NCBI GenBank assembly: GCA_018267955.1
Contig: JAFDXL010000009.1
Coordinates: 646,717 to 710,716, forward strand
Reading direction: 5' to 3'
Length of the DNA: 64,000 nt
DNA from: Bacteroidota bacterium
GTDB lineage: Bacteria > Bacteroidota > Bacteroidia > Chitinophagales > Chitinophagaceae
The notes under the pieces were generated by a model that saw nothing but the letters and a program-made list of their open reading frames with translations, was not told where the DNA came from and ran no database searches. A program made the position numbers and the translations under genes. Shown piece by piece: positions 63,107-64,000 of this stretch (positions are counted from its first letter, which is position 1; each line of letters starts with the position of its first letter).

Positions 63107-64000
<894 letters not shown>

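Overview
The window is a contiguous piece of a Bacteroidota chromosome, most likely Chitinophagales/Chitinophagaceae. Evidence: four secreted proteins with type IX secretion (T9SS) C-terminal sorting domains (two type A, two type B/gliding-associated), a PorP/SprF-family protein, the uppS-bamA-skp-skp cluster, a primary sigma factor without region 1.1 that begins with the Bacteroidota-type [15 protein letters not shown], and many promoters matching the Bacteroidota consensus TTTG (-33) / TAnnTTTG (-7). Shine-Dalgarno sequences are almost absent. No rRNA, tRNA, CRISPR array, prophage or insertion sequence was recognised; this is a core-chromosome region with scattered lineage-specific secreted proteins.

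Layout. 1-4.3 kb: end of a rhomboid protease, a TPR protein-tilS pair, and a secreted PNGase F-like protein. 4.4-7 kb: der-rimO. 7.2-12.8 kb: a secreted double-LamG protein, then a propeller-containing histidine kinase overlapping its LytTR regulator. 12.8-16 kb: dprA, a lipoprotein, and a divergent dicluster ferredoxin/acyl-CoA reductase pair. 16-16.3 kb: a mosaic of palindromic intergenic repeats. 16.5-19 kb: a type B T9SS surface protein. 19.3-23.6 kb: envelope genes (GT39-like transferase, PAP2 phosphatase, LptF/G-like permease) and a START-like protein divergent from the sigma factor gene at 23.8 kb. 24.7-30 kb: a DUF1684 protein and the outer-membrane biogenesis cluster skp-skp-bamA-uppS. 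30-44.5 kb: upp, porP/sprF-like gene, 3-methyladenine DNA glycosylase, RsmI-like methyltransferase, alpha/beta hydrolase-glycosyltransferase pair, acyl-CoA dehydrogenase, HerA-like ATPase, ABC ATPase with an RlmK-like methyltransferase and a cytochrome c lipoprotein, an A-type Fe-S carrier, and frr. 44.5-58.5 kb: fatty-acid hydroxylase family protein, EVE protein, a WecE-like aminotransferase homologue that has lost its catalytic lysine, polyprenyl synthase, RNase R, LpxK, GNAT, retropepsin-like protein, second type B T9SS protein, PurM and a putative outer-membrane protein. 58.7-64 kb: rpoC and the 3' part of rpoB.

Themes. Envelope construction (uppS, bamA, two Skp-like chaperones, LptF/G-like permease, lpxK, glycosyltransferases) and T9SS export (four substrates plus one PorP/SprF protein) dominate. 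The observations most worth following up are: the Lys-to-Ala change at the PLP lysine position of the WecE homologue (46.6-47.8 kb); the repeat mosaic at 16.0-16.25 kb; a pair of 13-bp palindromes 22 bp apart upstream of the porP/sprF-like gene; genes whose start codon lies immediately behind an intrinsic terminator (DUF1684, HerA-like, kinase); several genes whose -7 box abuts the start codon, suggesting leaderless mRNAs; and a C(UUCG)G tetraloop hairpin between rpoB and rpoC.
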